DNA from: Megamerina dolium
Lineage: Eukaryota > Arthropoda > Insecta > Diptera > Megamerinidae
Length of the DNA stretch: 64,000 bases
Assembly: GCA_963854835.1 (NCBI GenBank)
Contig: OY978529.1
Span: 5,800,501-5,864,500, forward strand
Reading direction: 5' to 3'
Each line of letters opens with the position of its first letter. Position 1 is the first letter of the stretch. A program made the position numbers and the translations under genes. Under the pieces are notes generated by a model that was not told where the DNA came from, searched no databases, and saw only the letters and a program-made list of their open reading frames with translations. Of this stretch, positions 32,224 through 42,965 are shown piece after piece.

Positions 32224-32681
32224 AGGATGGGCAATTCATACTGGGAAAATCTACCAGGGTTGTCCCAATCCACACTTTTAGGGACTTATAACCTAAAACG
32301 ACTTGAGGAATGTATCAGTTTCAACAAGAATAATATAAGAATCATCACGGGATTATTGACAGGATACTGCAGGCTGAATTATCACCTAAGGAAACTGGGA
32401 ATCTTCTAGGATGAAACCTGCCGACATTGCAGGGAGGAGAATAAAACTGCAAAACATGTGTTGGGAACGTACGCAGCACTTATGCACACAAGAAAGAAAA
32501 ACTACGGCGAATTTATAATACCGGAAAATCTGCTGAAGTCCATTAGGGTAGGACCTATACTAAACTTCCTTATGGATGCTGGACTTAGAGAAATACTCTA
32601 GTCCATGATGGGGTGCACAATTGACCTAGGGTCGCAGTGAAATACAACCCTCTAATAATAATAATAATAATAATAATAATA
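32224..32681 (+). mobile_element. (TAA)n-tailed RNase H LINE 3' end, copy 4
   Basis: A plus-strand copy: SYWENLPGLSQSTLLGTYNLK, LLTGYCRLNYHLRKLGIF, stop, CRHCREENKTAKHVLGT, IPENLLKS.RVGPILNFLMDAGLREIL-stop, then a non-coding end (gatggggtgcacaattgacc) and (TAA)n at about 32653-32681. It is 5'-truncated at YWENL, like copy 3. Its 3' end and flank are duplicated in tandem just downstream. Confidence 0.85.
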
Positions 32682-32891
32682 AGGATAGGCAAAATAATTT
32701 TAAATTTAAGTTAATATTAAAGAGAATAGCGTAAATATTATAAAAATGTATACATTTATTTATTATGTATATGACAGATACAATTTATAGGACCTATACT
32801 AAACTTCCTTATGGATGCTGGACTTAGAGAAATACTCGAGTCCATGATGGGGTGCACAATTGACCTAAGGTTGCAGTGCAATACAACCTTC

Positions 32892-32927
<36 letters not shown>

Positions 32928-33030
32928 GGATAGGCGAAATAATTTTAAATTTAAATTAATATTAAAGAGAATAGCGTAAATATTATAAAAAAGTATACAT
33001 TTATTTATTATGTATATGACAGATACAAAT
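32549..33030 (+). repeat. Tandem duplication of a LINE end plus flank, 2 x ~240 bp
   Basis: Unit 1 (32549-32787) and unit 2 (32788-about 33030) both run from aggacctatactaaacttcc through the (TAA)n tail into the same flanking sequence (taggcaaaataattttaaat..., gtatatgacagatacaa). The starts are 239 bp apart. The second (TAA)n is about two repeats longer. The duplicated unit includes host flank, so this is a DNA duplication after insertion and not a second retrotransposition. Confidence 0.9.
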
Positions 33031-33240
33031 TAAAAGGCATTTCAGACTTTGTAATGTAAATGTTGCATTGAAATCGTTTTATATCTTCTTTGACTCCCAT
33101 ATTCACATTAACATGTAAATATAATAGCCATAGCTTTTGTGTGCTCAACTCATTCCAATGTAGGTGTATACAATGGAAATTACAAATGTGTACATTGCAC
33201 ACCTTTAATAAATTGTAAATTGTACATATCCTTCATATAT

Positions 33241-33272
<32 letters not shown>

Positions 33273-33589
33273 AGCATAAATACTCGTACTCTCATTGAAG
33301 TTATGATATGTACAGATTGATGGGTCAGTTCAATGACAGAGTATTTATTATACAATGCCTATTAAATTCTACCGCATACCAATTACCAATATTGGATGCA
33401 TCTGATAAAAAAGTATGTACCTATATTAAGGTGGGTTCATATAGAAGAAATTTTTCTCAACGGATCCATGAGAAATTGCAGAATGGCTTACTTTGAGGAA
33501 AACTAACTACTTCTTATAGAACTTATCTCTGCGAACATAACCAAAAACCATATAAGGCATGGCTCATGATCAAATTTTCAAATTTCCGA
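33031..33589. other. Gene-free stretch with microsatellite
   Basis: No gene. (CAT)n followed by (CAG)n lies at 33239-33276. Confidence 0.5.
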
Positions 33590-34750
33590 GTGAACAGAAT
33601 TCGCTTCTAGAGTAGTGAAATTTTTGACATGAATTATTTTGTTTTCGTTGACATTTCTTTCAAACATACCTACCCTTTATCTCATACAAAATGAACGTAA
33701 AAACACATGAAAGTCGGCAATATGACCTGAGCTGCGCAGGTATCGTGTTTAGAGCGATGAAATGTGATGACATACTTTCATTAATTTTCATTTGTCAACA
33801 TTTCTTTCGAACATAAATTCTCTCTATCTCTATCCCCTCAAAGGGATTCTCATATAAAACGAACACAAAAACACTTGAAAACTAACAAATAACGCCATAA
33901 TTGTCCAGGAATCTCTTCTAAAGTAGTAAAATGTATAATTGATCACAATTAATTTTTTATACAAAACATTTCTTTCGAAAATAGTTACCTCTTATATTTA
34001 CTCCATAGGGGAGTTTCTCTACGAAATAAATGGTGAACATCCGAAAATCGATAAATGTTCCTCAAATGCGTTAAATTGTATGACCAACTCCATTCATTTT
34101 TCAAAGTCAATATTTCCGTCGAAGAAACTCATTCTCTATTTCCACTTCTTAAGAGTGCCCTCAAACAAAATGAACGCCAAAAAAAAAAAAAAAAACACTT
34201 AAAAATTGACAAGTATCCCCATAACTGTCCAGGAATCGCTTCTAAAGTAATAATATTTATAACTGACCACCATTAATTTTTTATATAAAACATTTCTTTC
34301 GAATATAGTTACCTTTTATCTTTACTCCATAGGGGAGTTTCTCTACGAAATAAATGTAAAACACACGAAAACTGACAAATATTCCATAAATACGGTAAAT
34401 TGTATGACGAACTTCCAAGAATTTTTCATCGTCAACATTTCCTTTGAAGAAACCCACTCTCTACTTCCATCTGTTAAAGGTGCCCTCAAATAAAATGAGC
34501 GCCAGAAAAAAAAAAAAACTCTTAAAAAGTGACTGTCCAGAAATTGCTTCTAGAGCGACAAAATGTATAACTGACCCTCACAAAATTTTCGCAAATAATA
34601 TTTCTCCTGAAAATACTTAGAGGAGGTCCCCTATAAAATGAAAATGAAAAAATCCGAAAAACAACAAATATCACTATAAATTGGTAAGATCTATAATTGA
34701 CCCCGATTCAATTTTTGCTCAACAATATTCCCTCCAAAAGATATTTAGTA
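33590..34750 (+). repeat. Tandem array of about eight 145-180-bp monomers
   Basis: The landmark acatttctttcgaa and its variants occur near 33651, 33798, 33966, 34110, 34290, 34435, 34597 and 34722, giving spacings of about 147, 168, 144, 180, 145, 162 and 125 bp. Each unit has a C/T-rich run, a core like ccataggggagtttctctac, an aaacacttgaaaa-cgacaaat phrase, cataactgtccaggaatcgc and aaaatgtataactgaccc. Monomer pairs at 33966-34289 and from 34290 are more alike than their neighbours, a 324-bp higher-order period. Confidence 0.75.
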
Positions 34751-35100
34751 TTTGTCTACGCCAGAATACTTAGAAGAGGTTGTAATGGGTGCTTTTTTTT
34801 TTGGTGATCTTCCATCACCAGTTCATCAATTAATTCACTCTTATTCTTCCTCTTTCTCTTATTTTGTTTCTTTTCCATATTTTTTTTGGAAATTAGAAAT
34901 TCATTTTGTGTTTCGTTTGGATGACTTACAATTTAATTTCTCGTCAGTAGAGTTAATAGCAGTGCGCGATCTTTTTTTTTTTTTCTTAAAACTTTTTTCT
35001 CAGAACTCCTAGTAATAGTTATTAGTGGCTTCTAAGTTAAGTTTAACGATGTTAAATAAAAATCTAATTTGAATTTATAACGCAAAAGAAGTGTTTTTCG
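34751..35100. other. Gene-free T-rich stretch
   Basis: No gene. Contains T/C-rich tracts at 34794-34803 and 34971-34985. Nothing else is recognised. Confidence 0.5.
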
Positions 35101-35445
35101 GGTGCCGTAGCTCAGTGGTTAGTGTGTTGGCCTTCGGATCTGTATGCATAATAAATTTAATATCGAAAGGATTTTTCTTTCGTACGGTACCCACCTGTCG
35201 GCAAGTAATTGGCAATACTTTCGACAGTAACAACTTGCTATGAAAACGCACCTAAAAGAACTCTGTGACAAAGCTCAGAAAAACTGATGTCTCAAGGGTT
35301 CTGCCATTTGAAACCGGCTGAAATAAGTAGGTCCCTTCTAATACTGTCCAAAATTTAACACGCACAACAGTAATGGAAGAGAAGTTCGGGCCAATGAGCC
35401 ATTCGGGGCTTTAAGTGCCACATAATTATAATTAAATGAAGGAAA
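35101..35445 (+). mobile_element. SINE, tail type A, B box deleted, with 9-bp TSD
   Basis: The head has the A box (tagctcagtgg) but jumps from ggatctgta to tgcataataaatttaatatc, losing the B box. Body and tail A are intact (gagccattcggggctttaag, gtgccacataattat). A perfect TSD tgtttttcg lies at 35092-35100 and 35446-35454. It must have been transcribed before the loss, or the loss happened after insertion. Confidence 0.92.
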
Positions 35446-35549
35446 TGTTTTTCGTTTTCTGTGTATTGTGCATCAGCATATCTTCAGCATACCCATGAAC
35501 CGCAAGCAACCATCACCATCGTAGGAGCTCAACGGAATTCCCGCCCCAT

Positions 35550-35750
35550 CTTGTCAGAATTTCTCTCCGCAAATACAAAGTGATCACAAAAGCACATTAA
35601 AATCGACAAATTATTGCATAGTTGTCCACGAATCGCTCCTAGAATTGTCAAATGTATTATCAGACCTTATTAATTCTTTGCCCATAACATTTTCCCCTTC
35701 TCCTCCTTAGGGAGATTCCCATACAAAAGTTATTTTTTTTTTTTTATAAT
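35550..35750 (+). repeat. Monomer of the 145-180-bp repeat family
   Basis: Contains cacattaaaatcgacaaatt, gtccacgaatcgctcctaga, a ctattaattctt-like spacer, aacattttccccttctcctc and cttagggagattcccataca, followed by a T-tract. Order and strand agree with the array at 33590. Confidence 0.6.
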
Positions 35751-36669
35751 GACAGTGAAAATAAAAACTCGGCCGATTAAAATCTGATATTTTTTATTTT
35801 ATATTTACCATTGGGCCAGATTGTCAATATTTTGCTCTTTAAAATATGACCCATCTTAACCTTGATTGGTATTATTATGAGCTTAACCAGAACGTACGTT
35901 CAATTTGGTTGATTTTATCAGTGAGTAATTCTACTACGCCCAACAAATTGAAGTGATTTGGTTTTGGTGATTTTTATTACTATATATTTATAACATATAT
36001 GTCGTAGCGATATACAAATTTTAGGTAGCTATGTGCAAAGATAGAATTTCTATTGTTTCTTTTGTTATGGATACCACATGCGAATGTATAATCATTTTCG
36101 CAGAATTTCCACAATTTTTGGTTTATGTATTTATTTAAATATATTTTATATATATAATAGCTAGTAAGTACGTATTTGCATAGTGATTACTAAAAGCGTT
36201 ATGTGAAAGTGCTTAAAATAATATCAAAAATTGTGGGATTATTTTTCATTATTATCGTTATTATTGTTCGTATTATCAATCAGGCTAAATGCATGTACGA
36301 ATTTAACAATAGCAATTCAAATAATAATGTTCATATTTATGCATGATACTCTGTGTAATGTATTCATACATACACATACATATATTCCTATACTCATACT
36401 CATACAGCCGTAACAATACGAAAAACTTGCTACTGCTACTTCTGTCGACATATACATTCATATATGTATGTATATAAATAATCGATGTCGATAAAACCAG
36501 TAAAACATTTTAATAAATTGTTTTCAATTTAAGCGGCTTTTAAAACACACGATTTGTGGACATCCTACATTGTCTACTTTATATCATAGTTGGATGGTTG
36601 TATGATATATGATTAGCCTTGAGCAAAATTCATTTTACTATTCTATTCACTCATATTCTCGTTGTCTCT
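35751..36669. other. Gene-free AT-rich stretch
   Basis: No gene. TATA/CATA-rich DNA near 36130-36160 and 36360-36480. Confidence 0.5.
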
Positions 36670-37650
36670 CGTTGGTAAGTCGAGTAATTTTTTTTTTCCT
36701 TGTTCACTCCTCTTGGAAGCATAGGGCCTCAACAAGACTCTTCCATCGTACACGATTCTGTGCTGTTATTTTTGCACCGTCCCATATTGTGTTGACATCG
36801 GCTAGCTACCGCAATATCGATCTACTCTAAGTATTTTTTGGCCGACCTCGACCTCTGCTCCCTTGCTGGTTCCAGTCTAGTGCCATTCTTGTAATGATAT
36901 CTGCAGGCGTTTCTAAGCGTGTGACCTATCCATCGCCACTTTCTGTTTTTGATTTGCAACAGGACGGGTTCTTCATTCGTTAATCTCCAGTTATAGTGTT
37001 CGGCCAGAATATTCTACAGATGATACGGGCGCATTTGTTGACGAAAGTTTGTAGCTTTTGTGTGATGCTGTTAGAGATCAGCCATGTTTCACTTCCGTAC
37101 AACAATACTGACTTTACACATGCGCTGAATATTTGCAGTTTTGAGCGCCTGGAGATTCGTGAGCTCGCCCACACTGCATGCAGTCGCCCGAATGCCGCCA
37201 TTGCTTTGTTTAACCTGCAGTTGACATCTTCATTAGCTTCGCCATCTGCCTTAATAATGCAACCGAAGTAACAGAAACCTTCAACAAATTCCACCGGGCA
37301 TCCGTCGATCATTATATGGCGTGCGTTTTTATGGTTAACTCTCATGGCGTTGGTTTTTGCGATGTTGATCTCCAGTCCGACAGTACATGTCTATGAGTTT
37401 GTGTAAGAGGAGGCAGATGTCATCGGCGAAGTCCAAATCCTCCAGGTGCCTGCTAAAACTTCATACGATGCCTCTCCTGTGCAAGGTATGTTGGCACATG
37501 ACGTCTCGTCCAGGATGATGGCGTAGAGAAGGGACGACAGGCGGCAACCTTGCCTTACGCACGCATTGGTGTAGAATGAGTTGCCAGTTCGGAATTTTCG
37601 TAAAGGGCTCTGATGAGGTGAATCCACTTAGCGGGGATTCCTTTTCTACT
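36670..37650 (-). mobile_element. RTE-like LINE, polymerase C-terminal half
   Basis: The minus strand shows RT pieces in shifted frames: TPMRA/VRQGC-like and PLLYAIILDETS near 37500-37560. A long block follows (37345-36980): HIMIDGCPVEFVEGFCYFGCIIKADG, NCRLNKAMAAFGRLHAVWAS, LQIFSACVKSVLLYGSETW and a stop. Beyond it lie WRWIGHTLR- and LDWNQQGSRGRGRPKNTW-like segments. These are RTE-clade C-terminal motifs (DIxxRIxKAxxAFxxLxxIW...VKSVLLYGSETW). Stops and shifts disable it. No 3' tail is defined. Confidence 0.8.
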
Positions 37651-38178
37651 TCATGCCAGCCAAAACACAACAATTTTATCGATGCTAAATTCATTATATT
37701 TGTATATATGGAAAAGATCAAAAAATTGATTGTTTTCTATGACTGTCAGTGTAACTGGCAGTTTATTTGAAAAATAACCAATGCCAGGTATATATCATAT
37801 GGCCCTCATATGAATGAAAATACATGCGTATGCACAAACATATATTCATCGTACGTGGTATGATCCTCTTTCCTCTTTTTACAAATGTTCATTTATAACA
37901 TACATTCGAACCAAACCTACCTACAAACATGCGTATCATACGAGTATACTAGTATACGATACATACGAGTATGTTCTATGCACAAAGGACCTACTGGTTG
38001 ATGTGGTGAGTTCGTGTATATTTAATATGAATACATACTATAGTTAATTATTTAATATTAAAACGTTCAATTTCAATTAACAATACAAGGCATATCATTT
38101 AATTATTCCGTTTTTGGATGATAATGCAATACAATACTTAACATATGAGTACATACATACAACACCTTGATCAAAAGG
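37651..38178. other. Gene-free stretch
   Basis: No gene. CATA/TACGAG-rich sequence at 37910-37975. Confidence 0.5.
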
Positions 38179-38848
38179 TTTCCGGAATAATCAACGTGTG
38201 GCGTTCCTATCGTTCCAATTTGAGTTCGGTTTTTTTTTTGTTAAGTTGCTACATCTATTTTTGATATTCCCTCTAAATCTTAGCGTTATAGCTTGAAATT
38301 TGCAAAAGTTACGTAGCCAAAAGTACATCTATCTCAGTGTGCGTTGGTGATTTTTTACAATTTTCAATCAATATTATGCAAAAAAGAGACCGTGTTGACG
38401 TCGTAAAAGACATTATTTGCGAGGCTGAATTCGATCCCACATTCATCAACAGGAGACGAGACGTGGGTTTATGAGTATGACGGAAAAAACACCAGAATTG
38501 TGGGCAGAAAACTCGTGGATTATGCACCATGATAACGCAAGATCGCACAGTGCCATCATTATTCGTAATTTGTTGACGAAAAATGCAACAAATACCATCC
38601 AACAGCCACCGAATTCACTTGATTCGGCTCCCTGTGACTTCTTTCTGTTTCAGCAGCCGAGAGGAAGTAATGGAAAAATCGCAGGAAGCACTGAGATAGA
38701 TGTACTCTTGGCTACGTAACTTTTGCAAATGTCAAGCTATGACGCTAATATTTAGAGGAAATACCAACTTAACAAAAAAAAAAAAAAAAAAAAAAAACAG
38801 AACTCAAATTGGAACGATGGGGGCGCCACACGGTGGTTATTCCGGAAA
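38179..38848 (+). mobile_element. Mariner-type element with inverted arms of about 175 bp
   Basis: The left arm (38179-about 38352) and the right arm (about 38673-38848) are inverted copies. The ends are tttccggaataa and ttattccggaaa. Matching inner phrases include cgttccaatttgagttc, ctctaaat-ttagcgt-atag and tttgcaaaagttacgtagcc. Between the arms the plus strand encodes WIMHHDNARSHSAIIIRNLL...QQPPNSLDSAPCDFFLF; I count 34 residues between the two D (DD34D). The element is internally deleted. The arms contain the transposase C-terminal codons, so both strands read the same peptide end (TEIDVLLAT). Confidence 0.82.
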
Positions 38849-39209
38849 CATATGGAAAATAATGGGTTGGCCACCTACCTTAGTGTTTTGTAAACTACCT
38901 TATGGTATGCGTTATTTCGCCACTATCAATATCAACGCACTTAAAATGTTCAATAGACATTTGAGGGCAGTGCTCAGTTTGAGTTTAATTCAATTTCTTT
39001 TAACTTTATTTTTCAAGTATTTAAGTGTGACTTTATATTCATTCCAGCTGACGAAATTCATTAAGTTCATATTGAAATTGAACTAAGTTTAATCTATCAA
39101 TAGCATCTGGACAATTCTAAATATTCTCCGATAGTTATTTAGTCTAAAGCACGACTTGACACATAAATTACACCTTTTGTAATAACAATATTTCATCCTT
39201 GACATTTCA
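38849..39209. other. Gene-free stretch
   Basis: No gene or repeat recognised. A 128-codon frame reaching from the arm of the preceding element to 39086 has no motif. Confidence 0.5.
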
Positions 39210-40010
39210 GATACAACACAAAAATCACATACAATATATATTTTACATGTTTTACAAATGAAATCAGGGTCGCATCCAAAATATCGCTCCTAATCGGAAC
39301 ATAGGGCAGAAACGAAGGCTCTCCATCGAGTCCTGTCCCGGGCCATATAACTGATTTTATGCCAACTGGCTCTAGAGCGGGTCTCGGCTTGGATTCTCCT
39401 GAACCATGTTTGGCGTGGGCGGCCAGGTTGTCGACTGCCTTGAGGATTCCATTGAAACACGCCATTTTCGCTATGTTGTCACCCTCTCTACGCAGAGTGT
39501 GGTGACCAATCTAGGTCCATTTGCGCCTTTTGATTTCTGTGTTTATTGGAACGCTGTTGGTAAGTTGCAACAACTCTGCATTTGTGATGGTGCGAGGCCA
39601 GAAAATTCTGCAAACGTCTCTGAGGCATATATTTTTAAATGTTTGTAGATACCCGCAAATTCTTTCAGTGACCATCAAAGTTTCAGAGCCATATAGTCAT
39701 ACTGACTTCACGCTGGTGTTAAAGATGCATAATTTAGACTTCAGAGACAGGAACCGCGAGCGCCATACTTTATCTAATTTATGGAGATTTATTTATACGT
39801 GCGGCTACATCCGTGGCTGTGGCGCCTCCATTTTTCGTAAATTGCCTACCAAGATAGCAAAATTCGTCCACGTGCTGGATGGTGACAGTTTCACCATTGA
39901 GTTCTACGGTTAGAGGGGGCACAGTCTGCAGTCTGAAGGCGCAGTAATTTGGTTTTCGTGTAATTAATCTTAAGGCCAACTTCTCTTGCATATATCATGA
40001 GTTTTAATAG
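39210..40010 (-). mobile_element. RTE-like LINE 3' region, second family
   Basis: The minus strand shows ITRKPNYCAFRLQ, VELNGETVTIQHVDEFCYLGRQFTKNGGATATDVAARINK (the YLGS..T.DGGxxxDIxxRI motif of RTE-type polymerases), then, after a large deletion and in shifted frames, LDWSPHSA-, WNPQGSRQPGRPRQTW- and WRRIQAE-like C-terminal segments. It differs in sequence from 36670-37650. It is cut on the right near 40010-40042, where SINE sequence starts. Confidence 0.75.
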
Positions 40011-40042
40011 CTTTGACTTTGCACCTTCCAAAATATGCGTCA

Positions 40043-40330
40043 TGAAGCTGTAGGTCGTGGGTTCAAACCCTAGCTAAATCATAAATTAAATATCGTAAAT
40101 ATTTTTCTCCCGAACGGTGCCCACTTGTCGGCAATCAATTGGCAATTTTTCCGGCAATAAGAAGTTGCCATGGAAAACTTTCTAAAAGAACACTGTGACA
40201 AAGCTCAGAAAAAGTGGTTCTGGTTCAATGGTTCTGCCGTTCGGAATCGGCTAAAGTAAGTATAAGTATGTAGTAATAACAACAGTACTGAAAGAGAAAC
40301 TAGACCTCAAAGGGCTTAAAAATGTTTTAG
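40043..40330 (+). mobile_element. SINE, 5'-truncated
   Basis: Starts inside the head at ctgtaggtcgtgggttcaaa (B box ggttcaaaccc), then the common body (gtgcccacttgtcggcaatc, tccggcaataagaagttgcc, ctgtgacaaagctcag, ttctgccgttcggaatcggc). The tail is shortened and altered (gaaagagaaactagacctca). The A box is absent. Confidence 0.78.
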
Positions 40331-40794
40331 TAGAATATTAAACGCAATAAAATCCAATTTTATATGATTCATCACATAGTTAGTACGCTGGCTGGTAGGG
40401 CCCAATTTCTACTGAAGCACAAATTTAATATCGAGAAGAATTGTCACATATATTTATTATTTTAGTTGGTTGGGTCTCGTTAGCATCTTAATCACATTAA
40501 TAAAAGTTTTTGTTTGGACTACCCTAAAAGCAGGCACATTTGTTTTTATCATAGCTTTGATGTTTGATGTCTGACCTCCAGACTTATGTACTTTAGGTGA
40601 ACACTACAGTTGCATCTCATATATCTCCGAGATCTGATTTGTCTCAGAAAGGATTCAGACTGTGTTTTACCGCAAATTTTTGAGTTGAAGTCTTGAAAAA
40701 ATTCTGAATCGTTTGCCTTGGAATTATTCTACTAAATTCATAAAAAACAATTCTTCGTCTTCATGCTACGATGTTACGACGACACAAACATGAG
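40331..40794. other. Gene-free stretch with a SINE scrap
   Basis: No gene. 40366-40445 resembles a decayed SINE head (tagttagtacgctggctgg, then ctgaagcacaaatttaatat). Confidence 0.4.
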
Positions 40795-41330
40795 GGGTCG
40801 TTGAATTCGAATCAGGAGTTAGTTTGACACGATATGTTGTATTTCGTCTGTAACAAAAAAAAAAAAAAATGGCTGAAAATTGAAATATCCATTAAAATAC
40901 CCAGAATACATTTTTAAACTTTTTTTTCGGAATACCCCATCTTAATCGCTAACAGGGGCTCGTCTGTAAAATTGACATTATCATGGGATGGTGGGATTTC
41001 GCTCCCACCATTCCCATAGTGTTTCTAGATGGTTAAAATAGATGATGTACCCTCAGTAGCTTTTCCTCCTCGACATTATTTCTGAGCCTGCTTAACCCTT
41101 ATATCTACTATTTATAGAGGCTCCCCTATGAAATGTACGTTTTTACATTAGATTTTGCTCTCGCCACTCCTAGACTGCTCCTAGAAGGGTAGCATGTATG
41201 ACCGACTATCATTCATTTTTACCAAACAATATTTTTTCGGAAAACAGTGACTCGCTATTTCTACCATTTAGATGGGCTCCCCAAAAAGTGAAGAGTTTAT
41301 AATGAATGTCGCTGCCACGACTCTAAGAGT
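40795..41330 (+). repeat. End module plus three monomers of the 145-180-bp family
   Basis: End module at 40795-40862 (ttgaattcgaatcaggagtt, gtttgacacgatatgttgta, tttcgtctgtaac then A-tract). Monomer cores follow at about 40930-40975 (gctaacaggggctcgtctgt), 41090-41140 (tatagaggctcccctatgaa) and 41245-41290 (ccatttagatgggctcccc), each followed by the gtagcatgtatgaccgac-type phrase. Confidence 0.6.
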
Positions 41331-41344
41331 GCTCGTATAGACGT

Positions 41345-41650
41345 AACATCTTCTTTTTCTTCTTCTTCTTCTTCTTATGTGGCCATAACAACCCATGGTC
41401 GATTTAGGCCGAACATATAATGCGGCGCCAGTCTTCTCTGTTCTTCGCTTGCTGGCGCCAATTGGATATTCCAAGCGCCGTCAGGTTACTCAACACTTGG
41501 TTTTTCCAACGGAGGTTTGGTCTTGCTCTTGTTCTGCGTTTTCCAGAGGGCGCCGAATTAAATACCCTCTTCGCTGGAGCGTTTTCTTCGATTCGCTGGA
41601 CATGACCCAGCAAGCGCAGCCGCTGGATTTTGATTCGCCAGCAACTATTA
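41345..41650 (-). mobile_element. RTE-like LINE 3' end with (AAG)n tail
   Basis: A minus-strand copy of the tail at 2848 and 51330: QRLRLLGHVQRIEENAPAKRVFNSAPSGKRRTRARPNLRWKNQ, NLTALGISNWRQQAKNREDWRRIICSA-stop near 41404, then rc(ttatgtggccataacaaccc) and an (AAG)n tail, seen as (CTT)n at 41349-41376. This copy shows the frame most clearly. Confidence 0.8.
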
Positions 41651-41679
41651 ATTTTTGATTGTATTATAAAATTTATTTT

Positions 41680-41815
41680 AAATTATTTTAAATTAATTTA
41701 TAAAATTTTATAGAGAACCCCGAATTCTCCTAGGGGGATAAAATGTATGATCGACTCTCATTGTTTTTTGCTGTTCAATATTATTTCTGAACATACATTC
41801 CACTAGTTACATACT
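41680..41815 (+). repeat. Monomer of the 145-180-bp family, left part
   Basis: Contains gaattctcctagggggataa, aatgtatgatcgactctcat and ttatttctgaacatacattc before the inverted-repeat element at 41820. Confidence 0.5.
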
Positions 41816-41819
41816 TAGA

Positions 41820-42033
41820 TTGCGCCCATCAGAGAGGATTTGTAAGCATTGTGACATAGCACTGGTCCATTTGAGAGAGAAATGACAAAATGGCGGACAT
41901 ATTGAAAAGAAAAATCGTAAACAATGCGAAATAACAAATGAATAATGCAACCATTGGACCAGTGTGACGTCACATACACAGCTGATTCCGTAAAATTTAC
42001 TGAGAACCGATTCGTGGTAAAAGATGGGCGCAA
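41820..42033. mobile_element. Small inverted-repeat element (possible MITE)
   Basis: Outer perfect inverted repeat ttgcgcccatc (41820-41830) and gatgggcgcaa (42023-42033). Further inside, actggtccat near 41861 and ttggaccagt near 41955 pair with adjoining tgtgac stretches. The block separates two parts of a 145-180-bp repeat, which supports an insertion. No TSD is clear. Confidence 0.5.
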
Positions 42034-42089
42034 CTTTCGCATTCTGTCATCCGTGCTGAACACTAAGACATATACAAATCAACAAAAAA

Positions 42090-42260
42090 CATAATTCAGC
42101 AGTAAACCCTTCTAGAGCAATGAAATGTATGACTAATCCCTATGAATTTCTCTACTCCAATATTTTGTCCAAATATGCTTATCTATGATCTTATCTCCAC
42201 CCCTTAATGTGGCTATTATGTGTTTATTAAATTGAAAGAACATCAATTCTCTTGGCGCGC
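42090..42260 (+). repeat. Monomer of the 145-180-bp family, right part
   Basis: Contains cccttctagagcaatgaaat, gtatgactaatccctatgaa, ccaaatatgcttatctatga and ttatctccaccccttaatgt. Confidence 0.5.
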
Positions 42261-42965
42261 CATGTTTACCATGTTTATTTTTTTTTTTAACAAATTTTAA
42301 TATTAACATTTAATAATTTAAAATTCTTATATTGCAAGAATTTAAGCTAAATGTTGAAAAAAGTACCGACATTTTAACTCATACCAGCAAACCCAACCAC
42401 GAAGCGACCAACTTACATATGAATATTCTTCCTTACGTACAGTATTGAACTTAAGCTGGATGTCCTGGCTGCTTTTATTAAGTTTTTCCTATTCTCCTTC
42501 ATTACCGCCCAAAATCCACAATATTATTTCCTCGCTCCATCGCTCAGTGCAAACTCTATTCAGTTAGTTACTTGTATTTTATTTCTATTCTATTTTTATT
42601 CAGTTTCAGTTAAGCTCTCTGGTGCATTATTTTGACTTAATTCCCGCATTTATTTACTTTATGTTATTGTTATGTGTTTTGTTTATAATTCTATCCATAT
42701 ACTGATACATATACATATGTAAATAAATACAAACCTAAATGCATATGAGTATGTGTTGGAGAGTACGTATAAACAATTACTACTCCAACTCCAATTGCTG
42801 CAGCGAATTGCAAGTGACAGCAACGCGCCATTCATTGTTTTAAAAGGCTGGCAGCAGACACCAACAGCAGTAGCAATAGCTTAAGCAGCAAATAAAACAT
42901 ACGAGTCGACACCAAGCTACAAAACAAGCTATGAAGCTGTAATGGGAATGATGTCTCCATATATA
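42261..42965. other. Gene-free stretch
   Basis: No gene. T-tract at 42271-42290, CATA-rich DNA near 42700-42730 and CAG/GCA-rich DNA at 42850-42890. Confidence 0.5.

Noticed and set aside
33239..33276. CRISPR-like or coding triplet array
   Set aside because: It is a plain (CAT)n(CAG)n microsatellite in a eukaryotic background.
38849..39086. Host exon in the 128-codon frame ending at 39086
   Set aside because: Its first third is the arm of the long-TIR element plus a poly-A translation, and the remainder has no motif or splice signals that I can support.
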